Shown: positions 8,314-18,166 of the stretch, piece after piece
Position numbering within the stretch: position 1 is the stretch's first letter
Layout of the letters: the number at the start of each line of letters is the position of its first letter
DNA from: KBS-83 sp051025295
Lineage (GTDB): Bacteria; Acidobacteriota; Terriglobia; Terriglobales; Acidobacteriaceae
Length of the DNA stretch: 64,000 nt
Assembly: GCA_051025295.1 (NCBI GenBank)
Contig: JBMGJV010000022.1
Direction: 5' to 3' (one strand)
Position numbers and translations under genes: made by a program
The notes under the pieces: model-generated
Database searches by the model: none
Seen by the model: the letters and a program-made list of their open reading frames with translations, nothing else
What the model was told of the DNA's origin: nothing

Positions 8314-9669
8314 ATGACCTTCGCTCGCCGACTCTTCCCGAATTTCGCTCTACTCCTGCTCGTTCCTGCTGCCTTCGCGCAACTCGCCCCTACGCCGCCC
8401 ATGGGCTGGAATAGCTGGGACGCGTATGGCACCACGGTGACAGAGCCTGCGGTCAAGGCCAACGCCGACTGGATGACCGATCATCTGCGCCAGCACGGCT
8501 GGCAGTACGTTGTCGTCGATATGGAGTGGTTCGTCGCTCATCCCAGGGCCGAGGGCAACGACCCCAAAGGCCAGGTGCGCCTCGATGCGTCTGGCCGCTA
8601 CGTGCCGGATCTGGAGCGGTTCCCCTCTGCGGCGCAGGGGAAGGGCTTCACCCCGCTCGCGGCCTACGTGCACGCGAAGGGACTGAAGTTCGGCATTCAC
8701 ATCCTGCAGGGCATTCCCAGGCAGGCGGTGAAAGACAATCTGCCCATCGCCGGCTCGCAGTTCCATGCAGCCGATGCGGCTAACACCCAGGGCACGTGCT
8801 CCTGGAATCCCGACAACTACGATCTCAAGGACAACGCCGCCGGACAGGCCTACTATGACTCCCTCGCGCGCATGTACGCCGGCTGGGGCGTGGACCTGAT
8901 CAAGGTGGATTGCATTGCGTCGCGCCCCTACAAGGGGACAGAGATCCGTATGCTCAGCGAGGCCCTCAAGAAGACTGGCCGGCCCATCGCGCTCAGCCTG
9001 TCGCCCGGCGCTGCGCCGCTCGACAAGGTCGAGGAGATGCGCAAGTACGCGCAGATGTGGCGCATCTCGGACGACATTTGGGATGAGTGGCACAGCGACG
9101 TTCACTACCCGCAGGGGCTGGGTGACCAGTTTCCCCGCGCCGCCGCGTGGGCGCCACTCGCCGTGCCCGGCCACTGGCCCGATGCGGATATGCTGCCGCT
9201 CGGCTATCTCGGCCCGGCGCCTGGCTGGGGCAAGGCCCGCATGACGAATTTGACGCCTGCCGAGCAGCGCACCTTTTTCACCCTCTGGTGCATGTTCCGC
9301 TCGCCCCTGATGATGGGCGGCGACCTGCCCCACAACGACGCCGCCACCACCGCGCTGCTGACCAACGACGAGGTGCTCGCGGTCGATCAGCACAGCCGCG
9401 ACGCGCATCAGCAATTAGAGAGCGCAACCGCGCGGGTGTGGGTCTCGCGGCCGGAGCAGGGAAGCGACGCCAACATAGCGGTCTTCAACGTCTCCGGGCA
9501 GCCGCAGACGCTGAAGTACACATGGGCGCAACTCGGCCTGGGGCCGGGAGCGTATCGCATGCGCGATCTATGGATGCACCACGATCTGCCGGCGGCAGGC
9601 GCGCTCGAGGTGCGACTTGAGCCGCATGCCAGCGTGCTCTACCGTGTCACGTCTGCCAATTCGCGATAG
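8314..9669 (+). CDS. Secreted GH27 alpha-galactosidase-type glycosidase
   Basis: The ATG at 8314 gives a 451-residue protein with a clear signal peptide (LLLLVPAAFAQ); the upstream TTG at 8242 would put 24 charged residues before it. The mature protein starts at once with PTPPMGWNSWDAYG, the family's N-terminal barrel motif. DLIKVDC carries the nucleophile Asp199, and WRISDDIWDEW carries the acid/base, Asp254 by alignment with the usual GDI motif. A small beta domain follows. It would cleave terminal alpha-galactosides in the periplasm or outside the cell. It stands alone, downstream of the xylose genes. Confidence 0.88.
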   Translation: MTFARRLFPNFALLLLVPAAFAQLAPTPPMGWNSWDAYGTTVTEPAVKANADWMTDHLRQHGWQYVVVDMEWFVAHPRAEGNDPKGQVRLDASGRYVPDLERFPSAAQGKGFTPLAAYVHAKGLKFGIHILQGIPRQAVKDNLPIAGSQFHAADAANTQGTCSWNPDNYDLKDNAAGQAYYDSLARMYAGWGVDLIKVDCIASRPYKGTEIRMLSEALKKTGRPIALSLSPGAAPLDKVEEMRKYAQMWRISDDIWDEWHSDVHYPQGLGDQFPRAAAWAPLAVPGHWPDADMLPLGYLGPAPGWGKARMTNLTPAEQRTFFTLWCMFRSPLMMGGDLPHNDAATTALLTNDEVLAVDQHSRDAHQQLESATARVWVSRPEQGSDANIAVFNVSGQPQTLKYTWAQLGLGPGAYRMRDLWMHHDLPAAGALEVRLEPHASVLYRVTSANSR

Positions 9670-9937
9670 CGCTCGACTGCGTCACGCGAGAGCGGGTCTC
9701 ATCCAATTGTCCAGGCGCTCCGCGACTGGAAACGGGACGCCTGCTCGCGGTACTGTGGCTGGGGTCGGACGCTGGTTCGCTCCGGCTGGGCTGACTGTTC
9801 TCGCGCTGCCCTCATCTCTACTATGGAACATGCCGCTCCATAGAGTTGCAGCAGCCACATAGCTGCGACAGCCATGCTGTTTTGCCGCACCATTTCCCGG
9901 CCTCCGGGCCCGGTGTGTCCCAGGAAAGACAGAGACG

Positions 9938-12900
9938 ATGACCCGGATGGAATTTCACATCTCGCGCGCCGCCCGTGACCGCTACCACGCAGACCAGACC
10001 CTGTTCTCCTACTCCGGCAACGTCATCTTCGCGGACGTGAAGGCCAGCCGTGAGCTGGCCCACCGCATCAACCAGGTGCGCGATGCCGAGCAGGCCGCCA
10101 ACGGCCAGCCTATTGACCCGGAGCAGGCCATCCACCCCGGCGCGCTGTTCGCCATGGGGCTCATCGATGAGGCGAGTCATCTGCTCATTGAGCACTATCG
10201 CCGCACGCTCGCCCCACAGGTGCTGGCGGACGCGCTCCGCTGGTTTGGCGAGCGGCTCGGCGCCGAGCGCTTCGACCGGCTGCTCCTGCAATTTGTCGAG
10301 CAGTTTCCGGGCACCGCCGTCTTTCGCGGTGAAGAGACACCCGCAGAGTGGTTGACCGGATCGACCGACGGTGTCGCGCATCGCGAGATCGCGTTTGAAG
10401 AGCTGATGATGCTTTGGCTCGCGAACGCGAACACCGCCTTCGCAAAGTTCATCGAGCTGTTCGACGACGAGTCGCTCACCCAGCAGACGCCCTATCCGCG
10501 CGTCACCGGTAGCCTGCGCGAGTTCTTCGCGACCAAGCCGCCCATCGGCGACGAGCCCACCAACCTGATCGACATGCTCCGCGCGCCCGCGCTCGCCTCC
10601 CCTGACTCGCTCAGTGGGCAGCTTGCCTACATTCGCGACAAGTGGGGGCCCATCGTCGGCGAGGCCGCACTGCGCCGCCTGGTGCTCGCGATCGATGTGC
10701 TGCAGGAAGAGGACGTCGCCATCTGGATGCGCTTCCATCCGTCGGACGAGATGGCGCAACGCCGCGCCCGGCAGCGCTTCGGTCATGCTGGCGGCTTCGG
10801 CGGCCGCACCGATCTCCCGGACTTCGCCGTCATCCAGAACGAGTACGAGCGCTTCAGCCCGGACCAGGAGTGGATGCCCAGCACCGTGCTGATCGCGAAG
10901 AGCACCTATGTCTGGCTCGCGCAACTCAGCCGCCGCTACGGCCGTGCCATCGTGCGGCTCGACCAGATTCCCGACGAAGAGCTGCAGACGCTGGCCGCCC
11001 GTGGCATGAACTCGCTTTGGCTGATCGGGCTATGGGAGCGCAGCCGCGCGTCGAAGACGATCAAGCATCTCTGCGGCAAAGAGGACGCGGTCGCCTCCGC
11101 CTACTCGCTCTACGATTACCGCATCGCCGACGACCTCGGTGGCTACGACGCCTACCAGCGGCTGAAGGACCAGGCAGGCCGCTTCGGCATCCGCCTCGCC
11201 AGCGACATGGTGCCGAACCACATGGGCATCGACTCCACCTGGGTCATCGAACATCCCGAGTGGTTTCTCTCGCGCTACGACTCGCCCTACCCGGCGTACA
11301 GCTTCAACGGTCCTGACCTCTCCGGCGATGGCCGCGTCGAGATCAAGATCGAGGATCACTACTACGAGCAGTCCGACGCCGCAGTGGTCTTCCAGCGTCG
11401 CGATAAGTGGAGCGGCGATACGCGCTTCATCTACCACGGCAACGACGGCACCAGCTTCCCCTGGAACGACACCGCGCAGCTCGACTACCTGAACCCCGCC
11501 GTGCGCGAGCAGGTCATCCAGACCATCCTGCACGTCGCGCGCATGTTCCCGATCATCCGCTTCGACGCCGCGATGACACTCGCCAAGCGCCACATCCAGC
11601 GGCTGTGGTTCCCCGCGCCCGGCGCCGGCGGCGCGATTCCGTCACGCGCCGAATACGCCATGCCCACGCCCGAGTTCGACGCCCACATTCCAATCGAGTT
11701 CTGGCGCGAGGTCGTCGACCGCGTCGCCACCGAAGTCCCCGGCACGCTGCTGCTCGCCGAAGCCTTCTGGATGATGGAGGGCTACTTCGTCCGGACGCTC
11801 GGCATGCATCGTGTCTACAACAGCGCCTTTATGAACCTGCTGCGCGATGAGGACAATCAGCACTACCGCCAGTTGTTGAAGCAGACGATGGAGTTCGACC
11901 CCGGCATCATGAAGCGCTACGTCAACTTCATGAGCAATCCCGACGAGCGCACCGCCATCGATCAGTTCGGCACCGGTGACAAATACTTCGGCATCGCAAC
12001 CCTGATGTCCACCCTGCCCGGACTGCCCATGTTCGGCCACGGCCAGGTGGAAGGCTTCACGGAAAAGTACGGCATGGAGTACCAGCGCCCCCGCTACGAC
12101 GAGACGCCAAACCAGGGCCTGGTCGAACGCCACATGCGCGAGATTGCGCCATTGCTGCACACGCGCTGGCTGTTCGCGGAGAGCGACAACTTCCTGCTCT
12201 ACGACTTCTGGAAAGAAGACGGCACGGTCGACGAGAGCGTCTACGCCTACTCGAATGCGCGCGGCGGCCAGCGTGCGCTCGTGCTCTACCACAATCGCTA
12301 CGGCGAGACGCGCGGCACCATCCACCACTCCACCGGCTTCGTCGATAAGTCGAGTGGTGGCCTGCGCACGCGCACGCTGCAGGATGGCCTCGAGCTGTCG
12401 ACCGATTCAAATGTGATCTTTGCCTTCCGCGATGTCAGCTGCGGCCTCGAATACCTGCGCCGCGCCTCCGACATCCACGAGCGCGGCTTCAGCTTCCACC
12501 TGCCTGCGTATCGCTATCACGTCTTTCTCAACTGGCGTGAGCTGCGCCCGGATGCCGAGCATCCGTGGGATCGCCTGCACGATCACCTGGGCGGCGCGGG
12601 CGTGCCCAACCTCGATGACGCGCTCGAAGATCTGCGCCTGCATCCGCTGCACGACGCTCTCCGTGCCACGCTCGATGCCGGCATCCTCGCTCACATCATC
12701 GAAGCGGCGGAGATGGAGGCCACCGGCGCGCTGGAGATACGTAACCGCGAGCGGCGCATGATCGAAGCCATCGCGCCGTTTGTCGATCGCGCCAACCGCT
12801 TCCAGCAGCTTGCCCGTCAACTCGATCGTGAGTACCGCAACGGCGTGCGGCCGCCGCGGCTCGAGCCGCGTGAGGAGATGGGGCTGCTCGTCGCCGCGCT

Positions 12901-13708
12901 GGCCCTGCCGCGGACCGAAGCACTCTTCCCCGATGGCTGGCCGAAGACCGCGCGCAAGATGCTGCCGTCGGACTCACCCGGCACCAGCGGCACCGCGGTC
13001 TGGGCGCCTCTGCTCGCGTGGACACTGCTGCGCGGACTCGACCTGCCCGACGCCGCCAGCTTTGATCGCCTGCGTCTGCGCAAGGCACTCGCACGAGCCT
13101 TCCAGGCGCTCGGCCTTACCGGCGAAGACGGCTGGCGCGCCGCTGCCCGCGTGCGCTTCCTGCTCTACCGGCGCGCACCGGAAGCGCTGGACCTCACGCG
13201 CGAGGACTGGCAGGATCCCGACGTCCTGTGGCTGACCGGCAGCAATGTCTCGGACGGCATCCGCTACCTCAATCAGGAGAGCCACGAAGAGATGCTGTGG
13301 TGGATCCAGATCCCGGCGCTGATTGCCGCACCGCCACGCGAGCAGAAGACCGCCGCGCGCGACAGCTCTGTGACCATCCAGCGTGCCACCGCGGCAGCAC
13401 GCGCTGCCGGCTTCCAGTTGGAGCGGCTGCTCACTCATCCCGTGTCCGCTGCGTCGGTCAGCAACGGCGCGAACGCGCGTCCCACCCCGAAGAAGTCGGG
13501 AGCCCCCGGCTCCGCTGGAAAGCGAACGGGCGCACCGGTGAATGCGAAATCGCCTGCCAAAAGCACTTCCGGAATCAAGAGCACTGCCGGAGCCAAAAGC
13601 ACTTCCGGGGCGAAGAGCACTCCGGGAGCGAAGAGCACTTCAGCAGATAAGCAGCCGAAGTCGCAAGGACGGAAGCACCCCAAGGGCAAGCCAAAGAAGC
13701 GCGACTGA
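9938..13708 (+). CDS. Large GH13-like alpha-glucan enzyme with novel N-terminal region and Lys-rich repeat tail
   Basis: The protein has 1256 residues. Residues 1 to about 340 form a mostly helical region I cannot assign. The amylase barrel follows, with DMVPNHMG, RFDAAM (nucleophile Asp543), LLAEAF (acid/base Glu608) and SNPDERTA (Asp669), so all catalytic residues are present. About 400 further residues are helical and unassigned. The last 90 are low-complexity and Lys-rich, with five KSTxGA-type repeats. There is no signal peptide, so it likely works on cytoplasmic alpha-glucan. The ribosome site AGGAAAG precedes the ATG. The exact reaction cannot be told from sequence. Confidence 0.82.
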   Translation: MTRMEFHISRAARDRYHADQTLFSYSGNVIFADVKASRELAHRINQVRDAEQAANGQPIDPEQAIHPGALFAMGLIDEASHLLIEHYRRTLAPQVLADALRWFGERLGAERFDRLLLQFVEQFPGTAVFRGEETPAEWLTGSTDGVAHREIAFEELMMLWLANANTAFAKFIELFDDESLTQQTPYPRVTGSLREFFATKPPIGDEPTNLIDMLRAPALASPDSLSGQLAYIRDKWGPIVGEAALRRLVLAIDVLQEEDVAIWMRFHPSDEMAQRRARQRFGHAGGFGGRTDLPDFAVIQNEYERFSPDQEWMPSTVLIAKSTYVWLAQLSRRYGRAIVRLDQIPDEELQTLAARGMNSLWLIGLWERSRASKTIKHLCGKEDAVASAYSLYDYRIADDLGGYDAYQRLKDQAGRFGIRLASDMVPNHMGIDSTWVIEHPEWFLSRYDSPYPAYSFNGPDLSGDGRVEIKIEDHYYEQSDAAVVFQRRDKWSGDTRFIYHGNDGTSFPWNDTAQLDYLNPAVREQVIQTILHVARMFPIIRFDAAMTLAKRHIQRLWFPAPGAGGAIPSRAEYAMPTPEFDAHIPIEFWREVVDRVATEVPGTLLLAEAFWMMEGYFVRTLGMHRVYNSAFMNLLRDEDNQHYRQLLKQTMEFDPGIMKRYVNFMSNPDERTAIDQFGTGDKYFGIATLMSTLPGLPMFGHGQVEGFTEKYGMEYQRPRYDETPNQGLVERHMREIAPLLHTRWLFAESDNFLLYDFWKEDGTVDESVYAYSNARGGQRALVLYHNRYGETRGTIHHSTGFVDKSSGGLRTRTLQDGLELSTDSNVIFAFRDVSCGLEYLRRASDIHERGFSFHLPAYRYHVFLNWRELRPDAEHPWDRLHDHLGGAGVPNLDDALEDLRLHPLHDALRATLDAGILAHIIEAAEMEATGALEIRNRERRMIEAIAPFVDRANRFQQLARQLDREYRNGVRPPRLEPREEMGLLVAALALPRTEALFPDGWPKTARKMLPSDSPGTSGTAVWAPLLAWTLLRGLDLPDAASFDRLRLRKALARAFQALGLTGEDGWRAAARVRFLLYRRAPEALDLTREDWQDPDVLWLTGSNVSDGIRYLNQESHEEMLWWIQIPALIAAPPREQKTAARDSSVTIQRATAAARAAGFQLERLLTHPVSAASVSNGANARPTPKKSGAPGSAGKRTGAPVNAKSPAKSTSGIKSTAGAKSTSGAKSTPGAKSTSADKQPKSQGRKHPKGKPKKRD
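13559..13648 (+). repeat. Five 18-bp tandem repeats coding KSTxGA
   Basis: Five in-frame 18-bp units (13559, 13577, 13595, 13613, 13631) encode KSTSGI, KSTAGA, KSTSGA, KSTPGA and KSTSAD. The units share AAxAGCACT at their 5' end and drift at the third codon positions, so the repeat is old enough to have diverged while keeping its charge pattern. Confidence 0.9.
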
Positions 13709-13718
13709 GCGCACGTGA

Positions 13719-13749
13719 AACGGGCAGGCCCATGCGGACCTGCCCCGTT
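13719..13749. terminator. Hairpin between convergent GH13 and SnoaL-like genes
   Basis: AACGGGCAGG at 13719-13728 pairs with CCTGCCCCGTT at 13739-13749 with one bulged C. It lies in the 62-base convergent gap. There is no good U-tract on either side, so its strength as a terminator is doubtful. Confidence 0.4.
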
Positions 13750-13770
13750 CCGCCTTGACGGGGCTGCTGT

Positions 13771-14151
13771 TCAGTGCCCGGCCTTGTTGTAATAGAAGCG
13801 CTCGTGCACGATCTGTCCGTTCTTCCAGCGGCGCACTGCCACCTGGTTCATCTTCACCCGCATGCCGCCCTTGAACGTCAGGTCGTACTCCCACTCGGAG
13901 AACGTGACATCGCCATTCACGGCGCTGGCCGTGCACGCACCGCCGTTCCACGATTCCACCGACGAGAAGAACGCCTCCTCCGCCTTACGATTCGTGTCCT
14001 TGCCCGCGCGCGGCTCGTCAGAATTCTCCTGCATCACGACGTCGTCGGCGTAGTACTTTTCAAACGCCTGCATGGCCGTGCCATTCAGCACTGCCTGATT
14101 CACCTGCTCGTCCGCCTGCTGCACACTGCTCTCGTTCGCCACTGCGCTCAT
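13771..14151 (-). CDS. SnoaL-like/NTF2-fold protein
   Basis: The ATG at 14151 follows a good ribosome site (GAGGAGA) and gives 126 residues; a longer frame to 14244 lacks such a site. The pattern of an N-terminal helix (QQADEQVNQAVLNG), FEKYYADDVVMQENSDEPRAGKD and then beta strands ending HERFYYN is that of SnoaL-like proteins of the NTF2 superfamily. These range from isomerases to ligand-binding proteins, so no reaction is assigned. It is cytoplasmic and monocistronic. Confidence 0.75.
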   Translation of the reverse strand: MSAVANESSVQQADEQVNQAVLNGTAMQAFEKYYADDVVMQENSDEPRAGKDTNRKAEEAFFSSVESWNGGACTASAVNGDVTFSEWEYDLTFKGGMRVKMNQVAVRRWKNGQIVHERFYYNKAGH

Positions 14152-14322
14152 AGTTCTCTCCTCGGCCGCATCTCTGCCGCCCACTACTCGATGCGCCGCG
14201 TGCACGCGTGACTCATGAAAATCAACGAAGTCATCGCTCAACAAGCCTCTGACCTCTGGAAAGCCGCTGGCATCGCCTCAACTTTTCACGCCGCATCCGG
14301 CTCTCCCGCGCTCTAATCAGCC

Positions 14323-15522
14323 ATGTCGTCCATCCTCACGCTGAACAGCGGCTCTTCTTCGCTGAAGCTGGGCCTCTACCAGGCTGTGTCCCCCGACGCT
14401 CCGCCGCAGCCCGTCGCCAGTGGCGCTGCCGAAGCAATCGGTAAGCCGGGCGGCAGCCTCATTCTGCGCAACACAGATGGTGCGATCGTGCACCGGGAGG
14501 ATGCAGCGCACGAGTCGCAGGCTGACGCCTTTGCGCATGCGGCGGAGCGGCTCCGCGCCCTCGGTCACGCGCCGCCCGACGGCATCGGCTTCCGCATCGT
14601 GCATGGTGGCCCCCACCTGCGGCAGCATTGCCCGCTCACACCCGAGGTGCTCGAGACACTGCGCGCTTCCACGCACTTCGCCCCGCTCCACATCCCACCC
14701 GCACTCACACTGATCGATGCCGCCCGCAGCACCTACCCCGCGGCCCGGCTCTTCGCCTGCTTCGACACCGCCTTCCACACCACGCTTCCGCCGGTCGCCT
14801 CCACCTATGCCATCCCGCCGCGCCTGCGCGAGCAGGGTGTCCAACGCTACGGCTTCCACGGCCTCTCGTATGAATCGGCCGTCGCCGCTCTCCAACCCAA
14901 CGTGCCCGCGCGGCTGGTCGTCGCGCACCTTGGCAACGGCGCAAGCCTCTGTGCCATCGAGCGCGGCCGCTCGGTCGATACCTCCATGGGCCTCACCCCG
15001 ACCGGCGGCATCCCTATGGGCACGCGCACCGGCGACCTGGACCCGGGCGTGGTGGTCTACATCGCACGGCAGGGCGGGGAAGCGGGCGGCGCAATGGATC
15101 TGAGCGCGGTGGAAGATCTGCTGAACCACGACTCCGGCCTGCTCGCGTTGTCGAGCACCCTCGATCACACCGGCACAGCCGATATGCGCGAACTCACCTC
15201 GCGCGCGGAGGCGGGCGACGCTGGCGCAGAGCTCGCGATCGAGATCTTCTGCCGCGCCATCGCGAAGACAGTAGCCAGCTATGCGGCGGTACTCGAAGGG
15301 CTCGATGCCCTGGTCTTCACCGGGGGCATCGGTGAGCACTCGGCTACGGTGCGCGATCGCGTGTGCCGGCAGCTGGCGTTCCTGGGCGTCATCATCGATG
15401 ACAGCGCGAATCGGCAGAACGCTGCGACTGTGTCTGCCGGAAAGTCACTCTTCAAGGTACAGATTCTAGAGGCGGATGAGGATGGCCAGATCGCGCGGCA
15501 TGTCGCATCGATGCTTGGCTAA
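14323..15522 (+). CDS. ackA: Acetate kinase
   Basis: The protein has 399 residues, the normal length, and begins with the phosphate-binding motif ILTLNSGSSSLKLGLY. FHGLSYE, LAHLGNGASLCAI and SMGLTPTGGIPMGTRTGDLDPG are the other signatures of the family. It converts acetyl phosphate and ADP into acetate and ATP. No phosphotransacetylase lies beside it. The phosphoketolase at 25.8-28.2 kb supplies acetyl phosphate directly, so the two probably form a short route from pentose phosphates to acetate. Confidence 0.95.
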   Translation: MSSILTLNSGSSSLKLGLYQAVSPDAPPQPVASGAAEAIGKPGGSLILRNTDGAIVHREDAAHESQADAFAHAAERLRALGHAPPDGIGFRIVHGGPHLRQHCPLTPEVLETLRASTHFAPLHIPPALTLIDAARSTYPAARLFACFDTAFHTTLPPVASTYAIPPRLREQGVQRYGFHGLSYESAVAALQPNVPARLVVAHLGNGASLCAIERGRSVDTSMGLTPTGGIPMGTRTGDLDPGVVVYIARQGGEAGGAMDLSAVEDLLNHDSGLLALSSTLDHTGTADMRELTSRAEAGDAGAELAIEIFCRAIAKTVASYAAVLEGLDALVFTGGIGEHSATVRDRVCRQLAFLGVIIDDSANRQNAATVSAGKSLFKVQILEADEDGQIARHVASMLG

Positions 15523-15608
15523 GCAACGCGCTCTTCGCATCGGCGGTGCTCGGGTTTCTCCCTTTCTTCTTGCTTGCTCAGCTGCGACTCGGGAGAATCT
15601 GGAGCGAC

Positions 15609-16667
15609 ATGCGCCCCGCTCTGTTCTTGCTCTGCCTTATTGGTACTGCCGGCACATCACTCGCAGCAGACAACGCTCCAGTCGTTGCCCCTCTGCCAGT
15701 GCTGCCAGCCGATCTGGATGTGAAGGACACACGTGCCTTCTTCAGTGTCGCTGCTGCCGCGAACAGCCTTGATCAACCGCGCACCTATCCCTGGCACCTG
15801 ACCGCGACCTACGAGACTTTCGACGCAAAGGGAGCCTCCGCCGGCACAGGCACGTTCGAGGAGTGGCGGCTCGGCCCGGGGACCTGGAAGCGCGTCTACA
15901 AGAGTCCGCAATTCAGCCGTACCGAATACGTCACCCCGTCAGGTCGAGCCATGGACCCGGAAGGGATTGCGCCCCCCTGGCCGCAGTCTTTGATCGAACG
16001 TGAACTCGTGGACCCGTTCCCGGATGCTGAGGAAACGGGCTCTCCGGCCTCGCGTGACTTCCTTGACCGTCCGGTGGCGCTCGCCTGCGTCGAATACGCG
16101 CAGCCACTGCACAAAATGCAATGGCTTCTCGGGGTGATGCCGATCTATTGCTTTGAGCCCCGCAGGGCAATTCTGCGCGCCCAGTATATGGATGGTTCAT
16201 TGCGTATCACCCGCAACAAGATCGGCGCATTTCGCGGCAGCTACTTCACGCAGTCGCTCGAGATCCGCGATGGAGTGCTGCCCCTGCTGGAGGTACAGGT
16301 GCATAGCGTCGTCACTGCAGAGGCACAGGAGATCGCGGGGATCACAGCTCAACCGGTGGTGTCTCCCAGGCAAGATGTGATGGTTGTGGCGGAGAAGGTC
16401 GCTCGTGGCCAGAAGCTTGGGGGAGATTCGCCGCTCTATCCCATCGACGCTCGCAGCCAGAGAATACAGGGAACTGTGAGAGTGCAAGCGACGATTGGAG
16501 AAGATGGACACGTGAGCCATCTGAAAGTGCTGGAGAGCCCGGATGATCTGCTCACCGTGTCGGCAGTTCGAGCCTTCCAGACCTGGCGCTATGCGCCCTA
16601 CCTCCTCGACGGCAAACCAGTGAAAATCACTACCGAACTGAAAGCTATATACCGACTGGGATACTGA
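15609..16667 (+). CDS. Exported TonB-C domain protein
   Basis: The ATG at 15609, behind GGAG, gives 352 residues with a signal peptide (ALFLLCLIGTAGTSLAA). Residues about 25-260 are beta-rich and unassigned. The C-terminal 80 residues (GDSPLYPIDARSQRIQGTVRVQATIGEDGHVS...) match the TonB C-terminal domain, with the ...AFQTWRYAPYLLDGKPV ending typical of it. There is no N-terminal anchor and no proline-rich linker, so it is not a classical energy transducer. Such proteins are abundant in Acidobacteriota. Its partner is unknown. Confidence 0.75.
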   Translation: MRPALFLLCLIGTAGTSLAADNAPVVAPLPVLPADLDVKDTRAFFSVAAAANSLDQPRTYPWHLTATYETFDAKGASAGTGTFEEWRLGPGTWKRVYKSPQFSRTEYVTPSGRAMDPEGIAPPWPQSLIERELVDPFPDAEETGSPASRDFLDRPVALACVEYAQPLHKMQWLLGVMPIYCFEPRRAILRAQYMDGSLRITRNKIGAFRGSYFTQSLEIRDGVLPLLEVQVHSVVTAEAQEIAGITAQPVVSPRQDVMVVAEKVARGQKLGGDSPLYPIDARSQRIQGTVRVQATIGEDGHVSHLKVLESPDDLLTVSAVRAFQTWRYAPYLLDGKPVKITTELKAIYRLGY

Positions 16668-16745
16668 AACCGTGTGCATCGCCCGGCCAACTGCTCTCAA
16701 GGCATGGGACAGATCACGGCTTCCGGAGCAGATCGCGCTTCGACA

Positions 16746-18164
16746 TCAAGCCACGAGCGAGTATGCAAGCTTCAGGTCCTGCCGGAGGAAGCCGCGCAAC
16801 TGCTCGCCCATAGCCGCATCCGCGGCGCGCAGCACGGCAGACGGGTGGATCGTTGCCACCACCTGCTTCGCCCAGGGTGACTCGACGACGGTGCCGCGCT
16901 GCTTCATCAGCGCGAACTTCGCGCCGAGCAGCGACTTCGCTGCCGTCGCGCCAAGTGCGACGACCACGCGGGGCCGCACAGTTTCGATCTCAGCCAAAAG
17001 CCAGGGGCGGCATGCCGTTACCTCGGACAGCCGCGGCGATTGGTGCAGGCGCAGCCGCCCGCGTTGGACGAACTTGAAGTGCTTCACCGCATTCGTGACG
17101 AACACCTGCTTGCGATCGATCTCGAGTTCTTCAAGCACCTGGTCGAGTACGCGACCCGCAGGCCCGATGAACGGCAAGCCCTCTTTGTCCTCTTCGTTGC
17201 CCGGCTGCTCGCCGACGAGCATCAACCGTGCATGCACCCCGCCCGCGCCGGGCACTGCCTGAATCGCGTGTTGGTACAGGTCGCACCCATGGCAGCGCGG
17301 CAGGCTGGCCACGATCGCTGGCAGCGAGCGTTCCTCGGGAACGAACGGTGCCGCGGAGTCCTTGGTCTGCGTCTTCATCATCGTCTCCACCCGGCCGCCG
17401 GCCTGCGTCAGCAGCTGCGGCAGCACGTCCAGCTCCGGCAGATTCTGCCAGTAGCGCACCGGCATCTCAGCCCGCATCGCGCGCGGGTTCACGCGCGCAG
17501 GGTTGAAGATAGAGCCGTAGTAGCTGCGCCACATCGACTCGAGCTCGTCATCGGCCGGCGCAGCCTCACGCGGCATGCCCGGCCCCCATTCCAGCTCGCG
17601 CGTCGCTGGATCCCACCCGACGGATTGACGCGGCGTCAGAATGGTCCAGCGCATCTCCGGAAAGCGCTCGCGGAAAAACGGCGCCGCCAGCTCGAGAATG
17701 TCGTGATCCGGCTGGTACCACGCGATGTAGTGCTCCCCGCCCTCTGTATCTGTGACGCAGCGGAAGCGCACAAAGGCATGCATCTTGTGCAGATCGCGAC
17801 GCACCTGCCCCTCCAGGCGGCGCACCGCGCTCACATCGTCCTCTGTCTCGACCTTGAGCAGTTGCCGGTTCTCCTGCAGTCGCCACAGCAGGCGATAGAG
17901 CAGATCCCACCGCGCCGGATCAGCGTGACGTGCCGCGATCGTGGCCACCTCCATGAACTCCCGAGGGGCGACGATGCTGCCCTTCGGCACGGGCGCGGGC
18001 CGGTCGGCGGCATCGCCGAAACCTAGCGTGAGCGTCTCCGGCTCTGTGCCGTCGCGGAAGTGCACATCCTCCGGCGGCACGCCCTCCGCAAGTAGGCTGC
18101 GTGCGGCCTCGCGCCACGAGGCGAAGCTGGGCTCGATCTCGACTTCGCGCACACCGATGCGCAA
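16746..18164 (-). CDS. DUF4130-UdgX fusion, uracil-DNA glycosylase superfamily
   Basis: The protein has 472 residues. Residues 1 to about 260 match the DUF4130 'probable DNA metabolism' domain; residues about 280-472 match UdgX, a family-4-like uracil-DNA glycosylase. Visible motifs are CHGCDLY (Fe-S cysteines), GEQPGNEEDKEGLPFIGPAG (active-site motif A) and IHPSAVLR (motif B). Known UdgX enzymes have a KRRIH loop whose His bonds covalently to the abasic sugar. Here the loop reads RLRLH, so His is kept and the basic residues are changed. The start is TTG, two bases after the radical-SAM stop, with GGAGAGG upstream, so the pair is coupled. Confidence 0.88.
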   Translation of the reverse strand: MRIGVREVEIEPSFASWREAARSLLAEGVPPEDVHFRDGTEPETLTLGFGDAADRPAPVPKGSIVAPREFMEVATIAARHADPARWDLLYRLLWRLQENRQLLKVETEDDVSAVRRLEGQVRRDLHKMHAFVRFRCVTDTEGGEHYIAWYQPDHDILELAAPFFRERFPEMRWTILTPRQSVGWDPATRELEWGPGMPREAAPADDELESMWRSYYGSIFNPARVNPRAMRAEMPVRYWQNLPELDVLPQLLTQAGGRVETMMKTQTKDSAAPFVPEERSLPAIVASLPRCHGCDLYQHAIQAVPGAGGVHARLMLVGEQPGNEEDKEGLPFIGPAGRVLDQVLEELEIDRKQVFVTNAVKHFKFVQRGRLRLHQSPRLSEVTACRPWLLAEIETVRPRVVVALGATAAKSLLGAKFALMKQRGTVVESPWAKQVVATIHPSAVLRAADAAMGEQLRGFLRQDLKLAYSLVA

Positions 18165-18166
18165 CG

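Noticed and set aside
9821..9843. CTATGGA/TCCATAG inverted repeat before the GH13 gene
   Set aside because: The 7-bp stem with a 9-base loop is weak and has no U-tract or promoter context; it can arise by chance.
13559..13648. Short regular repeats considered as a CRISPR-like array
   Set aside because: Units are contiguous 18-bp coding repeats without spacers and in frame with the GH13 gene.
14317..15339. 340-residue frame antisense to acetate kinase
   Set aside because: Acetate kinase signatures cover the whole region on the other strand.
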